Shown: positions 25,801 to 40,500 of the stretch, piece after piece
Layout of the letters: each line of letters starts with the position of its first letter
Position numbering within the stretch: position 1 is the stretch's first letter
Assembly (NCBI RefSeq): GCF_964204865.1
Contig: NC_135257.1
Span: 1,922,001-1,986,000, forward strand
Length of the DNA: 64,000 bases
Reading direction: 5' to 3'
From: Styela clava
Lineage: Eukaryota; Chordata; Ascidiacea; Stolidobranchia; Styelidae
Notes under the pieces: model-generated
The model's input: only the letters and a program-made list of their open reading frames with translations
Told to the model about the DNA's origin: nothing
Databases searched by the model: none
Made by a program: the position numbers and the translations under genes

Positions 25801-28546
25801 ACTAATATACTCTCAGTCATTTCCAAAGATCAGATTGAAGTTTTTTGAATAGCGCAGGCAATTTTTTTAGAGGAATGTTTGACACTAACGTACACATATG
25901 GAACAAATTGACTCCTGTAATATCACAGGGTACAAACATCCCATGTGACTTTATTTGGGACAAAAATATTATCAGGTTTTATCTTATGTATGGATAACCT
26001 TTCCACATTATTATTTAGTATATTGCTAATCAAAATCAGTGATGTATGTGTAATGAGGTTATGCTCAGTATAACAACAGAGAAAATTACTTTGGAAAGAC
26101 GATGTAGTAAATATACCAAATAATACAGTCTATGACCAACTTCAGTAACGCCACAATCACCGATTCTGCGTCGGAAAAGGTTTGTCTAGTGTATTTTAAC
26201 AAAAGACGAAAATATGTCGAAAATTGAATTTGAAAACCACAATTGTTAGAGATAACTCACTGTATCAGTCTCACTCAACGCTTGATAAGTTATAAAACAA
26301 GCTAATAATGAAAGAATATTGAAAGGTAGAAGGAAGTTAAACTAGGAATATGTTTGTAAAATATCAATTATTTTTCAATTTCGAATATGTAGTTATTTTA
26401 ATGAGTGTAGTTTTTGTTGATAGTATTGTTCAATACTAACTTTTCATACAAAGCATCAATAGAGCACCACATACTTATTGAATGAGATTATTAGTCCCAT
26501 ATTCGATAGGTTTACTATATATATTATTCAACTAACCAGACTACAGTAGAATAAATTATCTAAGTATCACTACAGCATAGTATTTCTTCTTGAGGCTGGT
26601 GAATGCATTCTATATGAATTGTTTTTACCAACCTTGTTACCACAGTTGTATTGAGTGCTAACATGGAGAAATTAATAAGAAAGAACATCTGGGTACATAT
26701 TGACCTCGAGTAGTAAGTATACAGTGTTAAAAGCGTTGAAATTATAGAACGTGTGAATTGTAAAATTATTATAACCATCTCTCGCGTCGACGAATCTAAT
26801 AAAGATCAAAATTTAAATTAAGAATGGAAGTTTGGAAAGTGAACTCTTTTTGTATTAAATGATACAAGAGAATAACACCTGATTCGCGTTACTTTAGTAC
26901 CTTTTTCAAATGAGTTTATAGTGCACTTTTCCACTTCAGTTTTATGCGGAAATGACACAATCACAGAACTGAAAACAATGGTCGCATATCCGGCAGATAA
27001 ACTTTTGACTTTTCTATAAGCGTATAACAGTCGTGGTAACGAAAATATTTGTCTGTTTCCTTTCATTTTATTGCTAATCAAATTTCTAATGCCGTATTAA
27101 TAATTATATATCGCATTTAGGAAGTTACAGACAGGCGTCAAATAGAACTCAAGTACTCTCTTTTTATCACTGTTTAATTTGATATGTTTGGTAATTATCG
27201 AGAATAATCCGAATCCAATCCGAATAAACTCGAGGTTGAACAATGTTATTGAAAAACCACGTTAACCTACTTGGTAGACGAATACGAAATATAAGATAAA
27301 TATGCCATTGAAAGAAATTACGCAAATGGATCGGCACCGACCACGAAGGTTAGGTCGCGCTTGTTTTTTTTAATAGACAGTAACGGAATTCCTGCTGTTT
27401 AAATATCATTTAATTATTCATCCAAGTTTTCGTTACACAACCTCAGGAGCCACTAAATATAGAACACTGTAAGATGATATTCATTATTGACGGACAATAC
27501 GCTTCAAAAATTGCTCAATAAATTTGTTCTGTTTTACGCAACTCAACTTTTGCGCAAATTCGTTAGGATCATTCACGCTACAATTTTCGAAAAATGGTAT
27601 GTGTTAGAATATTTGTTCAAGGGGTGGAGGATTTTTTCTTAAGCGAATTATTGTTGCCGCGGACTAAACCCCACTAAACAAACTCAATTCACATTGCTCC
27701 CATTATAAATTGATGTACACATGAAGAGCAAACAAAGAAAATATTTATACGCCTTAGTATTTTTAAAGACTGAAGAGAGTGATGCATTGGCATGACGCAA
27801 TGGTGTAACTGTAAGACGTTTACTTCCGGAAATATTCATAGTTCCAGAATGTTAAACATATAATCGATATTATTTGTGCTTTAGCCTTGCTGAACACGTG
27901 TCGGTTAACGATCCGAGCATTTTTAACATAAACTGATATATATATTTAATTTTATATTGTTGAATTTCATTGATTGAAAAAATATGTTATTCATTAATAC
28001 ACATATATTTGAGATCTCGCAGATCAGAACTTTATTCATAAGACAATAGTAAAGGTACACAACATCTAGTAGGTGATGTGTGAGTAAGATCCAAGAGTTA
28101 AAAACGTGAGCTTTATCAAATGAATATCAATAGCACTTAGATTTCGGATTCGTTCTTTGTCAGAAAAACCGTAATCGTAATATTAATTTGTTCTGAAAGT
28201 TGTATCTTTTATATCATTTATACAAAGCAAATACCTGAAATTTACTATTTTGAGAAATACTTAAATTGTGTGTAAGAAATAGCTTTGAGTCATACCCAAC
28301 TGATTAATGAAGAGAATTCTGTAATCATAAGGCACATCTTGTTTTCAAGGTGTTGGACTGCATTTTATGCTTGTGCTGAACACTAGAAATGGTGGAGAAA
28401 CGTTTATTTTATGAAAATTATGTTGGGTTTAAAATTCAGTAAGCTTTTTTCTATCCTATTTTTGGACGGGAGAATAGCATCATATCTAATGAAATTATGT
28501 AATAAAAAGTAGGGTTAAAGCAGAGATTGTAATAAAGACACACAGA
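19821..28546. other. 8.7-kb region without a supportable gene
   Basis: The region is AT-rich, with only short random open frames (up to about 87 codons) lacking family features. I see a short imperfect hairpin near 20778-20811, an (AT)n tract near 25775-25790 and no clear transposon ends, tRNA or rRNA. The promoter and 5' untranslated exons of the mucin gene presumably lie in the distal part. Confidence 0.5.
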
Positions 28547-31500
28547 ATGTGGAGATACAAATTATTGGCGTTATACATTGCCATACTTTTCGGAAAAGCA
28601 CAGCAAACGACGAAGAAAATAACAACATCCAATTCACTAAAAATGACAGAATTAACGAGCACAGAAGAAATAGATAAATCTACGATAACAATACACACAA
28701 CTAATTCAGTTGCTTCGCAACAATTAAGTACAATGGTGTCAACGGTAGGAACGATTACACCCGGCACTACAGTGGAGAAAGTCACATCTCAAGCAACGTC
28801 TGAGCCAGTAACTGGAGAAGGCACAACACAATCAGTCTCTTCCAATAAAATAACTGATTCAGTGATGACACAAAAAATTACTGAGCTACCTGTTACTAAT
28901 CGAAAAACTGAACAAGTGACGACAGGACAACGAATAACCATGCCAGTCCCTACAAAAGAAACAACTGAACGGCTGATTAAACAAAACGCAACAGAATTTG
29001 TTATTACACAGGAACAAGCTACGACTCAAAAAATACTTCAACAAATCTCTTCAAAATACACAACTAATGAACCAACAAAAATCGAAATTACAGATTCAGT
29101 CAATCTGGGAGAAACGACTCAACATAATACAACAAAAGTACCAATTAACCCAATGAGTTCAGATATAACTATTGAATCTGTCGCCACACAAAAAATCCTT
29201 GAAACAATCAAAGTACAGAATGCGACAAAAATAACCAAATATTCCACTGCAGAGGCATCTAACAAATCTTCGTCGGCGACAGATAAAGGAGGTGAGACAT
29301 CTATTACACAAAAGGCAGCAGACATTTTTACAACTCTAGACACGACTGAACATTTTTTTACAGCAGGCGAAACTACTGCCATTACTTTGACATCTGGACC
29401 CATGTCATCTTATGAAACGACCGAACCTTTGATGACACAAGTAGCCGAAGTTTTCACCTCAAACGAATCTCCTTGGACGACAGAGAAAGTTGAAGGAGCA
29501 CCTACTACACAAAAAACGACAGATCATGAAACAAATCTAGAAACAACTGAACAAGTAGCTGCAGAAGGAAGAACACATGCAGTTACTTCAGAACAATCGA
29601 CTGAATTAGCGATTGTGGAAAAAACATCTGAATCAATGCCTTTTCTTGAAACAACCGAACCCTCTGCGACACAAGTAGCAACTGAACAAGTCACAACACA
29701 ATATATTGCGGAGCCTGGAACAACACTGAGCTCTGCAGCTACATCCTCATCCACGACAGACACAGCTGAAACTTCTCAAGAGACGATTGATTTATTGACG
29801 ACTCAAGAAGAGATCAAATCAGCGACTCCACAACAAATAACTGGAGCGTCGACAACACGGAATACAACTGAAACATTCGTCACAAAAAACACAACAGAAT
29901 TTATCACGACACAGAGTACTGATATAATGACACAGCCTGTAGAAACAGATATACATCAAACAACAACTGATGAATTAAATACTACCGTGAAGCTGAAATT
30001 CGTCAGTACACAGGCATCGATCGAATTAGCCTCGGCGAAAGAAAAGAGGAATACAACTGAGATAGTGACAGTGCAAGAAACATCTCAACCAACTCCTACT
30101 CGAACGACAACAGCAAGTTTTTCAACTTATGAAATAACAGAACCAATCTTATTACAAAATACGACAGAATCTAGATCAACAAAACTAACTTCTGCTGGTT
30201 ACGAATATGACACGACGCATGAAAATGGGACTGACATAATAAAACATACAACTGGGGAAGTGACGAGGACGGGGGTAACTGAATCTGCCACTAAATCCGT
30301 CGCTACACAAAATACGACAGAAAAAAGCTCCATGCAGAAAACCATTTCTACTGCACGAGTGACTATACAGACTACTGAAAGCAACAGTCCTCAACAAACA
30401 GCCGCGCAAATGATAACAGGGGCATCCGTGCCCGTGACTTTACAGGAAACAACCGAATCAGGGACCACGGAGAGTACAACTGAAATAGATGACGTGCAAA
30501 AAACGACAGAATTCGGTACAACTCGAGAAATGGCAGAAGAAGACTCATCACAGGAACTCACATTCACTACTCGGAAATCTACAAAAGAGTATATCTCAAA
30601 GCAAGCTGATGGGCTGGTGACTTTGCGAGAAACATCCGAACCAATGGTTACCTATGAAATGACCACACCCTCTTCGACATCAGAAATAGCTGAACTAATT
30701 GTTACACAAAACACGACCGAATTGGGGAAGTTGGTAAAAACATCCGTCGCGACAACGCCTCCGGCGACACATACAACCGAATCTGCCATTTCCACACAAA
30801 CGACTGGGATATTGCCGACTAAAAAGGCCACCGAATCGTTAACTCCAGAAACAACTGAACCGCTGATGACACAAAGAGTAACTGATACATACGCTTCACT
30901 GGAAACAATAGAAGTCATTGCAAAAGATGAAACAACTGAAGAAGTCGCAAAACAGCAAATGACAAAACCATCTACTACACTTGAAAGTGGCACAGTAGTT
31001 ACTTCATTTCAAACCACTGTACCTTTGATTGGACAAAATACATCTGAATTAACCTCTTACCATCAAACATCCAATTTATTTTCGACACAGGAAATAACTG
31101 AACAATTCTCTACCCAAAATACAACTGAAGCCGAAATAACACCGGGAACTATCGCCACTGAACTTGTGACGACGCAAACTGCGGAAAACGACATACAAAC
31201 AACTGGACTATCCACATTGCAAGAGGCCACTAAATATGGCACTACGCAGGAGTTGGCTAAATTAGCATCGACAACACAGAAAGAAACTACAGTAGATTCT
31301 ACACAAAAATGGACAGGTTTTTCTACAATACAAGAAACAACGGAACAAGTCACAGCACAGAAAAAGACCACCATGCTTTTTTCAGCGAAAACGACGGAAC
31401 TAATAACTGTACAAGAAAAAACTGAACCGATGTCTACGTATGAAACGACCGAACCATCGGTGACAAAGAAAAGTACAAAACCGTTCACTACGAACAAAAT

Positions 31501-34500
31501 TACCATAGCTACTTCAAAACAAACAAATGCGCCAGTTACTACAAAAGATGCATCAGAACTAATGTCTACCAATGAAACGAAAAAACCTTCATCTTCTAAA
31601 GAAATAACTAGCTCAGTCGCTACACAAACAACTGATGAAAAAGAAACGACACCAAAAACTACTATTTTTACTGAACGAGTAGTAACACAGTTGGCGGAAA
31701 CTGGCTCAACTCGACAAACAACTGAGGTACTTGCGGTATCGGACACACACGAGTATATCACAACACAGGATACTACTGAATTAGTGACAATGCAAGAAAC
31801 ATCTGAACCAAATTCCGCTGCTGTCGAACCTGAGGCAATGAGTAATACGGAAACTACCAAAATACAACAAACAACTGAGGCATTGACGATAACAGAGCCA
31901 ACGGAATCTGCCACTGAATCCTACGCCACACAAAATATGACAGAACTAATCACGTCTCTTAAACCCATTATCACTGCAGGAGTTACTATACAGCTTATGG
32001 AATCCGACATTTCTCAAAAAACAACAGCGCGACTGACAACAGGGGCAGCCGTATTAGTGACTTCGAAGGATACAACTGAATTAGATACCACAGAGAGTAT
32101 AACTAAAACAGTTGCCATGCCAGAAACGTCCAAATTCGTTACAAATCAAACAATAGCTGTACATGACGCAACACAAGAACATACTAAACCATTCATTACA
32201 CAAAAATCTACAGCAGAGTTTACTACAGAGCAAGCGACTGTACTAGTTACATCTCAATCAACGTCTACACATGAAACAACCAAGATGTTTTTGACGCCAA
32301 AAGTAACTGAACAATTTTTTACACAACATACTACTGATGCCAGAGTAACAATGCAAACTATCGCTACTGGGCGTATGGCGACTGAGACTGTAGAAAATGA
32401 CATAAAAACAACTGAACTATTGACAACACCAAAAGCAATTGAATATGAACCTACACAACAATTAACTGAAATAGCGTCTACGACACAGAAAGGAACCGAA
32501 GAAGATTCCACACAAAAATCGACAGGCTTCTTCCCAACGCAAGAAACTACTGATCATGTCGCTACACAAACAAGGTCGTCTGAACAAATTTCTAACTATG
32601 AAACGAAAGAACTTTCGTCGACACATGGAAGTACGAAGCCATTCACTACACAGACAAAAACTACAACAGATACTTCAAGACAAACGATGGTAACAGTTAC
32701 TACGCAAGATGCATTAGAACAAACGTCTACCCATGAAACGGTAAAAGCTTCTTCCACGAGAGAAATCGCTACCAAGTCCGAAGCGGAAACGACACAAAAA
32801 AATACAGTCGCAACAAGAGAAAAGACCGAACCATTCTCTACACTGAAAAAGTCCACGGTAGGTATTACAGATAAAACATATGTAATAATAAGTACACCAG
32901 AAACATCCAAAAAATCTAAACCAATGCACACACAGGGAACGGCACAGCCAACAGCGACACAGAGCATGACTGAACAAGGGACGATACTTATACCTACCGC
33001 AACTGCACATGATAAGACACAGACATTTGAAACTGATATTTCTCGACAAGCTACTGAGCTATTGACGACCATAGACACATCCGAATCTGTTACTATGGAG
33101 GAAACGACCGAACCAGTGACTCTGGAGAAAATACCTGAGACCATTGCTGTGGGCAAAACGACAAAATCAGCTTCTACTCCAAACCCAACCGAATCAACAA
33201 CGTCACAATTTACATCTGATCAAACTACTACACAGCTAAGTAGCTTTTTGCCTACAACATTACCCGAACAAGAAACAACGAATACAATTTTGACACATCG
33301 AGCATCTACAAAAGCATCTTCAACTACATCTTCCGATTTTGGTATTACAACTTCGCATACATTGAAAAATACAAGTGTATCAACTCGAGCAATTCCGTCA
33401 ACAACTTTTACCAACAAGCCATCTACTGATACAACTACTACCCAACAAAGTAGCATTTTGCCTACAACATTAACTGAACAAGAAACAACGGATACAATTT
33501 CGATACATCGAGCATCTACGACAGCGTCTTTAACTACATCTTCCGATTCTGATATTACAACTTCGCATAAATTGAATGATACTAGTATATCAACTGAAAA
33601 AATTCCGTCAACGACTCTTGACATCGAGCTATCCGCTGATCAAACTACTACACAGCTAAGTAGCATTTTGCCTACAGTATTACCTGAACAAGAAACAACA
33701 GATACAATTTCGATACATCGAGCATCTACGACAGCGTCTTCAACTACATCTTCCGATTATGGTGTTACAACATCGCATACATTGACAGATACTACTGTAT
33801 CAACCGAAGCAATTCCGTCAACATCCTTTAACAACAAGCCATCTACTGATCAAACTACCACCCAACAAAGTAGTATTTTGCCTACAACATTAACTGAACA
33901 AGAAACAACAGATACAATTTTGAAACATCGAGCATCTACGACAGCGTCTTTAACTACATCTTCCGATTATGGTATTACAACTTCGCATACATTGACAGAT
34001 ACTACTGTATCAACTGAAGCAATTCCGTCAACTACTTTTAACAACGAGCGATCTATGTTTCAAACTACTACCAAACAAAGTAGAAATTCGCCTTCAACAT
34101 TAATCGAACAAGAAACAACAGATACAATTTTGACACATCGACCATCTACGACAGCGTCTTCAACTACATCTTCCGATTTGGTTATTACAACTTCGCATTT
34201 ACTGGAAGATACTACTGTATCAACTGAAGCAATTTCACCAACGACTTTTGACAACGAGCCATCCGCTGATCAAACTACTACTCAGCTAAGTAGCATTTTG
34301 CCTACTACATTACCTGAACAGGAAACAGCAGATACAATTTCGACACATCGAGCATTTACGACAGCGTCTTCAACTACATCTTCCGATTCAGGTATTACAA
34401 CTTGGCATACATTGAAAAATACTACTTTATCAACTGAGGAAATTCCATCAACAACTTTTAACAACAATCAAACTACTACCCAGCAAAGTAGCATTTCGCC

Positions 34501-37500
34501 TTTAACATTATCCGAACAAGAAACAACAAATACAATTTCGACACATCAAGCATCTACGACAGCGTCTTCAACTACATCTTCCGATTCTGTTATTACAACT
34601 TCGCATTCATTGGAAGATACTACTGTATCAACTGAAGTAATTTCGTCAACGACTTTTGACAACGAGCCATCCGCTGATCAAACTACTACACAGCTAAGTA
34701 GCATTTTGCCTTCAACATTACCCGAACAAGAAACAACACATACAATTTCGACACATCGAGCATTTACGAAAGCGTCTTCAATTACACTTTTCGATTTTGG
34801 TATCACTACTTCGCATACATTGAAAAACACTACTGTATCAACTGAAGCTATTCCGTCAACAACTTTTAGCAACGAGCCATCTACCAATCAAACTACTAAA
34901 CAGCAAAGTAGCATTCTGCCTACAACAGTAACTGAACAAGAAGCAACAGATACGATTTCGATACATCGAGCATCTACGACAGCGTCTTTAACTACATCTT
35001 CCGATTCTGATATTACAACTTCGCATATATTGAATGATACTAGTATATCAACTGAAGAAATTCCGTCAACGACTCTTGACAACGAGCTATCCGCTGATCA
35101 AACTACTACACAGCTAAGTAGCATTTTGCCTACAATATTACCTGAACAGGAAACAACAGATACAATTTCTACACATCGAGCATCTACGACAGCGTCTTCA
35201 ACTCCCTCTTCCGATTATGGTGTTACAACGTCGCATACATTGACAGATACTACTGTATCAACCGAAGCAATTCCGTCAACAACCTTTAACAACAAGCCAT
35301 CTACTGTTCAAACTACCACCCAACAACGTAGTAATTTGCCTACAACATTAACTGAACAAGAAACAACAGATACAATTTTGACACATCGAGCATCTACGAC
35401 AGCGTCTTTAACTACATCTTCCGATTCTGGTATTACAACTTCGCATACATTGAAAGATACTACTGTATCAACTGAAGCAATTCCGTCTACAACTTTTAAC
35501 AACGAGCGATCTATGGTTCAAACTACCACCCAACAAAGTAGCAATTCGCCTTCAACAACAATCGAACAAGAAACAACAGATACAATTTCGACACATCGAC
35601 CATCTGCAACAGCGTCCTCAACTACATCTTCCGATTTTGTAATTACAACTTCGCATTTATTGGAAGATACTACTGTATCAACTGAAGCAATTCCACCAAC
35701 GACTTTTGACAACGAGCCATCCGCTGATCAAACTACTACTCAGCTAAGTAGCATTTTGCCTACTACATTACATGAACAGGAAACAGCAGATACAATTTCT
35801 ACACACCGAGCATCTACGACAGCGTCTTCAACTACATCTTCTGATTCAGGTATTACAACTTTGCATACATTGAAAAATACTACTTTATCAACTGAAGAAA
35901 TTCCATCAACAACTTTTAACAACGATCATACTACTACCCAACAAAGTAGCATTTCGCCTTCAACATTACCCGAACAAGAAACGACAAATACAATTTCGAC
36001 ACATCAAGCATCTACGACAGCGTCTTCAACTACATCTTCCGATTCTTTTATTACAACTTTGCATACATTGGAAGATACTACTGTATCAACTGAAGTAATT
36101 TCGTCAACGACTTTTGACAACCAGCCATCCGCTGATCAAACTACTACACAGCTAAGTAGCATTTTGCCTTCAACATTACCCGAACAAGAAACAACAGATA
36201 CAATTTCGACACATCGAGCATCTACGAAAGCGTCTTCAACTACACTTTCCGATTTTGGTATCACTACTTCGCATACATTGAAAAACACTACTGTATCAAC
36301 TGAAGCTATTCCGTCAACAACTTTTAGCAACGAGCCATTTACCAATCAAACTACTAAACAGCAAAGTAGCATTCTGCCTACAACAGTAACTGAACAAGAA
36401 GCAACAGATACGATTTCGATACATCGAGCATCTACGACAGCGTCTTTAACTACATCTTCCGATTCTGATATTACAACTTCGCATACATTGAATGATACTA
36501 GTATATCAACTGAAGAAATTCCGTCAACGACTCTTGACAACGAGCTATCCGCTGATCAAACTACTACACAGCTAAGTAGCATTTTGCCTACAATATTACC
36601 TGAACAGGAAACAACAGATACAATTACTACACATCGAGCATCTACGACAGCGTCTTCAACTACCTCTTCCGATTATGGTGTTACAACGTCGCATACATTG
36701 ACAGATACTACTGTATCAACCGAAGCAATTCCGTCAACAACCTTTAACAACAAGCCATCTACTGTTCAAACTACCACCCAACAACGTAGTAATTTGCCTA
36801 CAACATTAACTGAACAAGAAACAACAGATACAATTTTGACACATCGAGCATCTACGACAGCGTCTTTAACTACATCTTCCGATTCTGGTATTACAACTTC
36901 GCATACATTGAAAGATACTACTGTATCAACTGAAGCAATTCCGTCAACAACTTTTAACAACGAGCGATCTATGGTTCAAACTACCACCCAACAAAGTAGC
37001 AATTCGCCTTCAACAACAATCGAACAAGAAACAACAGATACAATTTCGACACATCGACCATCTGCAACAGCGTCTTCAACTACATCTTCCGATTTTGTAA
37101 TTACAACTTCGCATTTATTGGAAGATACTACTGTATCAACTGAAGCAATTCCACCAACGACTTTTGACAACGAGCCATCCGCTGATCAAACTACTACTCA
37201 GCTAAGTAGCATTTTGCCTACTACATTACATGAACAGGAAACAGCAGATACAATTTCTACACACCGAGCATCTACGACAGCGTCTTCAACTACATCTTCT
37301 GATTCAGGTATTACAACTTTGCATACATTGAAAAATACTACTTTATCAACTGAAGAAATTCCATCAACAACTTTTAACAACGATCATACTACTACCCAAC
37401 AAAGTAGCATTTCGCCTTCAACATTACCCGAACAAGAAACGACAAATACAATTTCGACACATCAAGCATCTACGACAGCGTCTTCAACTACATCTTCCGA

Positions 37501-40500
37501 TTCTTTTATTACAACTTTGCATACATTGAAAGATACTACTGTATCAACTGAAGTAATTTCGTCAACGACTTTTGACAACCAGCCATCCGCTGATCAAACT
37601 ACTACACAGCTAAGTAGCATTTTGCCTTCAACATTACCCGAACAAGAAACAACAGATACAATTTCGACACATCGAGCATCTACGAAAGCGTCTTCAACTA
37701 CACTTTCCGATTTTGGTATCACTACTTCGCATACATTGAAAAACACTACTGTATCAACTGAAGCTATTCCGTCAACAACTTTTAGCAACGAGCCATCTAC
37801 CAATCAAACTACTAAACAGCAAAGTAGCATTCTGCCTACAACAGTAACTGAACAAGAAGCAACAGATACGATTTCGATACATCGAGCATCTACGACAGCG
37901 TCTTTAACTACATCTTCCGATTCTGATATTACAACTTCGCATACATTGAATGATACTAGTATATCAACTGAAGAAATTCCGTCAACGACTCTTGACAACG
38001 AGCTATCCGCTGATCAAACTACTACACAGCTAAGTAGCATTTTGCCTACAACATTACCTGAACAGGAAACAACAGATACAATTTCTACACATCGAGCATC
38101 TACGACAGCGTCTTCAACTACCTCTTCCGATTATGGTGTTACAACGTCGCATACATTGACAGATACTACTGTATCAACCGAAGCAATTCCGTCAACAACC
38201 TTTAACAACAAGCCATCTACTGTTCAAACTACCACCCAACAACGTAGTAATTTGCCTACAACATTAACTGAACAAGAAACAACAGATACAATTTTGACAC
38301 ATCGAGCATCTACGACAGCGTCTTTAACTACATCTTCCGATTCTGGTATTACAACTTCGCATACATTGAAAGATACTACTGTATCAACTGAAGCAATTCC
38401 GTCAACAACTTTTAACAACGAGCGATCTATGGTTCAAACTACCACCCAACAAAGTAGCAATTCGCCTTCAACAATAATCGAACAAGAAACAACAGATACA
38501 ATTTCGACACATCGACCATCTACAACAGCGTCTTCAACTACATCTTCCGATTTTGTAATTACAACTTCGCATTTATTGGAAGATACTACTGTATCAACTG
38601 AAGCAATTCCACCAACGACTTTTGACAACGAGCGATCTATGGTTCAAACTACCACCCAACAAAGTAGCAATTCGCCTTCAACAATAATCGAACAAGAAAC
38701 AACAGATACAATTTCGACACATCGACCATCTACAACAGCGTCTTCAACTACATCTTCCGATTTTGTAATTACAACTTCGCATTTATTGGAAGATACTACT
38801 GTATCAACTGAAGCAATTCCACCAACGACTTTTGACAACGAGCCATCCGCTGATCAAACTACTACTCAGCTAAGTAGCATTTTGCCTACTACATTATCTG
38901 AACAGGAAACAGCAGATACAATTTCGACACATCGAGCATCTACGACAGCGTCTTCAACTACATCTTCTGATTCAGGTATTACAACTTTGCATACATTGAA
39001 AAATACTACTTTATCAACTGAAGAAATTCCATCAACAACTTTTAACAACGATCAAACTACTACCCAACAAAGTAGCATTTCGCCTTCAACATTACCCGAA
39101 CAAGAAACAACAAATACAATTTCGACACATCAAGCATCTACGACAGCGTCTTCAACTACATCTTCCGATTCTTTTATTACAACTTTGCATACATTGGAAG
39201 ATTCTACTGTATCAACTGAAGTAATTTCGTCAACGACTTTTGACAACGAGCCATCCGTTGATCAAATTACTACACAGCTAAGTAGCATTTTGCCTTCAAC
39301 ATTAACCGAACAAGAAACAACAGATACAATTTCGACACATCGAGCATCTACGAAAGCGTCTTCAACTACACTTTCCGATTTTGGTATCACTACTTCGCAT
39401 TCATTGAAAAACACTACTGTATCAACTGAAGCTATTCCGTCAACAACTTTTAGCAACGAGCCATCTACCGATCAAACTACTAAACAGCAAAGTAGCATTC
39501 TGCCTACAACAGTAACTGAACAAGAAACAACCGATACAATTTTGACACATCGAGCATCTACGACGGCGTCTTTAACTACATCTTCCGATTATGGTGTTAC
39601 AACGTCGTATATATTGAAAGATACTACTTTATCAACTGAAGCTATTCCGTCATCGACTTTTAATAACGAGCCATCCCCTGATCAAACTACTACACAGCTA
39701 AGTAGCATTTTGCCTACAAGATTAACTGAACAAGAAACAACAAATACGATTTCGATACACCGAGCATCTACGACAGCGTCTTTAACTACATCCTCGGATT
39801 CTGGTATTACAACTTCGCATACATTGATAGATACTAATGTATCAACTGAAGCAATTCCGTCAACAACTTTTAGCAAAGAGCCATCTACCGATCAACCTAC
39901 TACACAGCAAAGCAGCGTTCTGTTTACAACAGTAACTGAACAAGAAACAACAGATACGATTTCGACCAATCGAGCAGCTACGACAGCGTCTTTAACTACA
40001 TCTTCCAATTCGGGTATTACAACTTCTTATACATTGACAGATACTACTGTATCAACCGAAGAAATTCCGTCAACAACCTTTACCAACAAGCCATCTACTG
40101 ATCAAACTACCACCCAACAAAGTAGTATTTTGCCTTCAAAATTACCCGAACAAGAAACAACAGATACAATTTCGACACATCGAGCATCTACGAAACCGTC
40201 TTCAACAACACTTTCTGATTTTGGTATCACTACTTCGCATACATTGAAAAACACTACTGAATCAACTGAAGCTATTCCGTCAATACCTTTTAGCAACGAG
40301 CCATCTACCGATCAAACTACTAAACAGCAAAGTAGCATTCTGCCTACAACAGTAACTGAACAAGAAACAACCGATACAATTTTGACACATCGAGCATCTA
40401 CGACGGCGTCTTTAACTACATCTTCCGATTCTGGTATCACAACATCGCATACATTGAAAAGCACTACTGTATCAACTGAAGCAATTCCGTCAACAAATTT

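Noticed and set aside
26818..27081. 87-codon minus-strand frame as a gene
   Set aside because: It has no domain, signal or splice-supported extension and is isolated in a gene-poor region. The length is within chance for this many bases.
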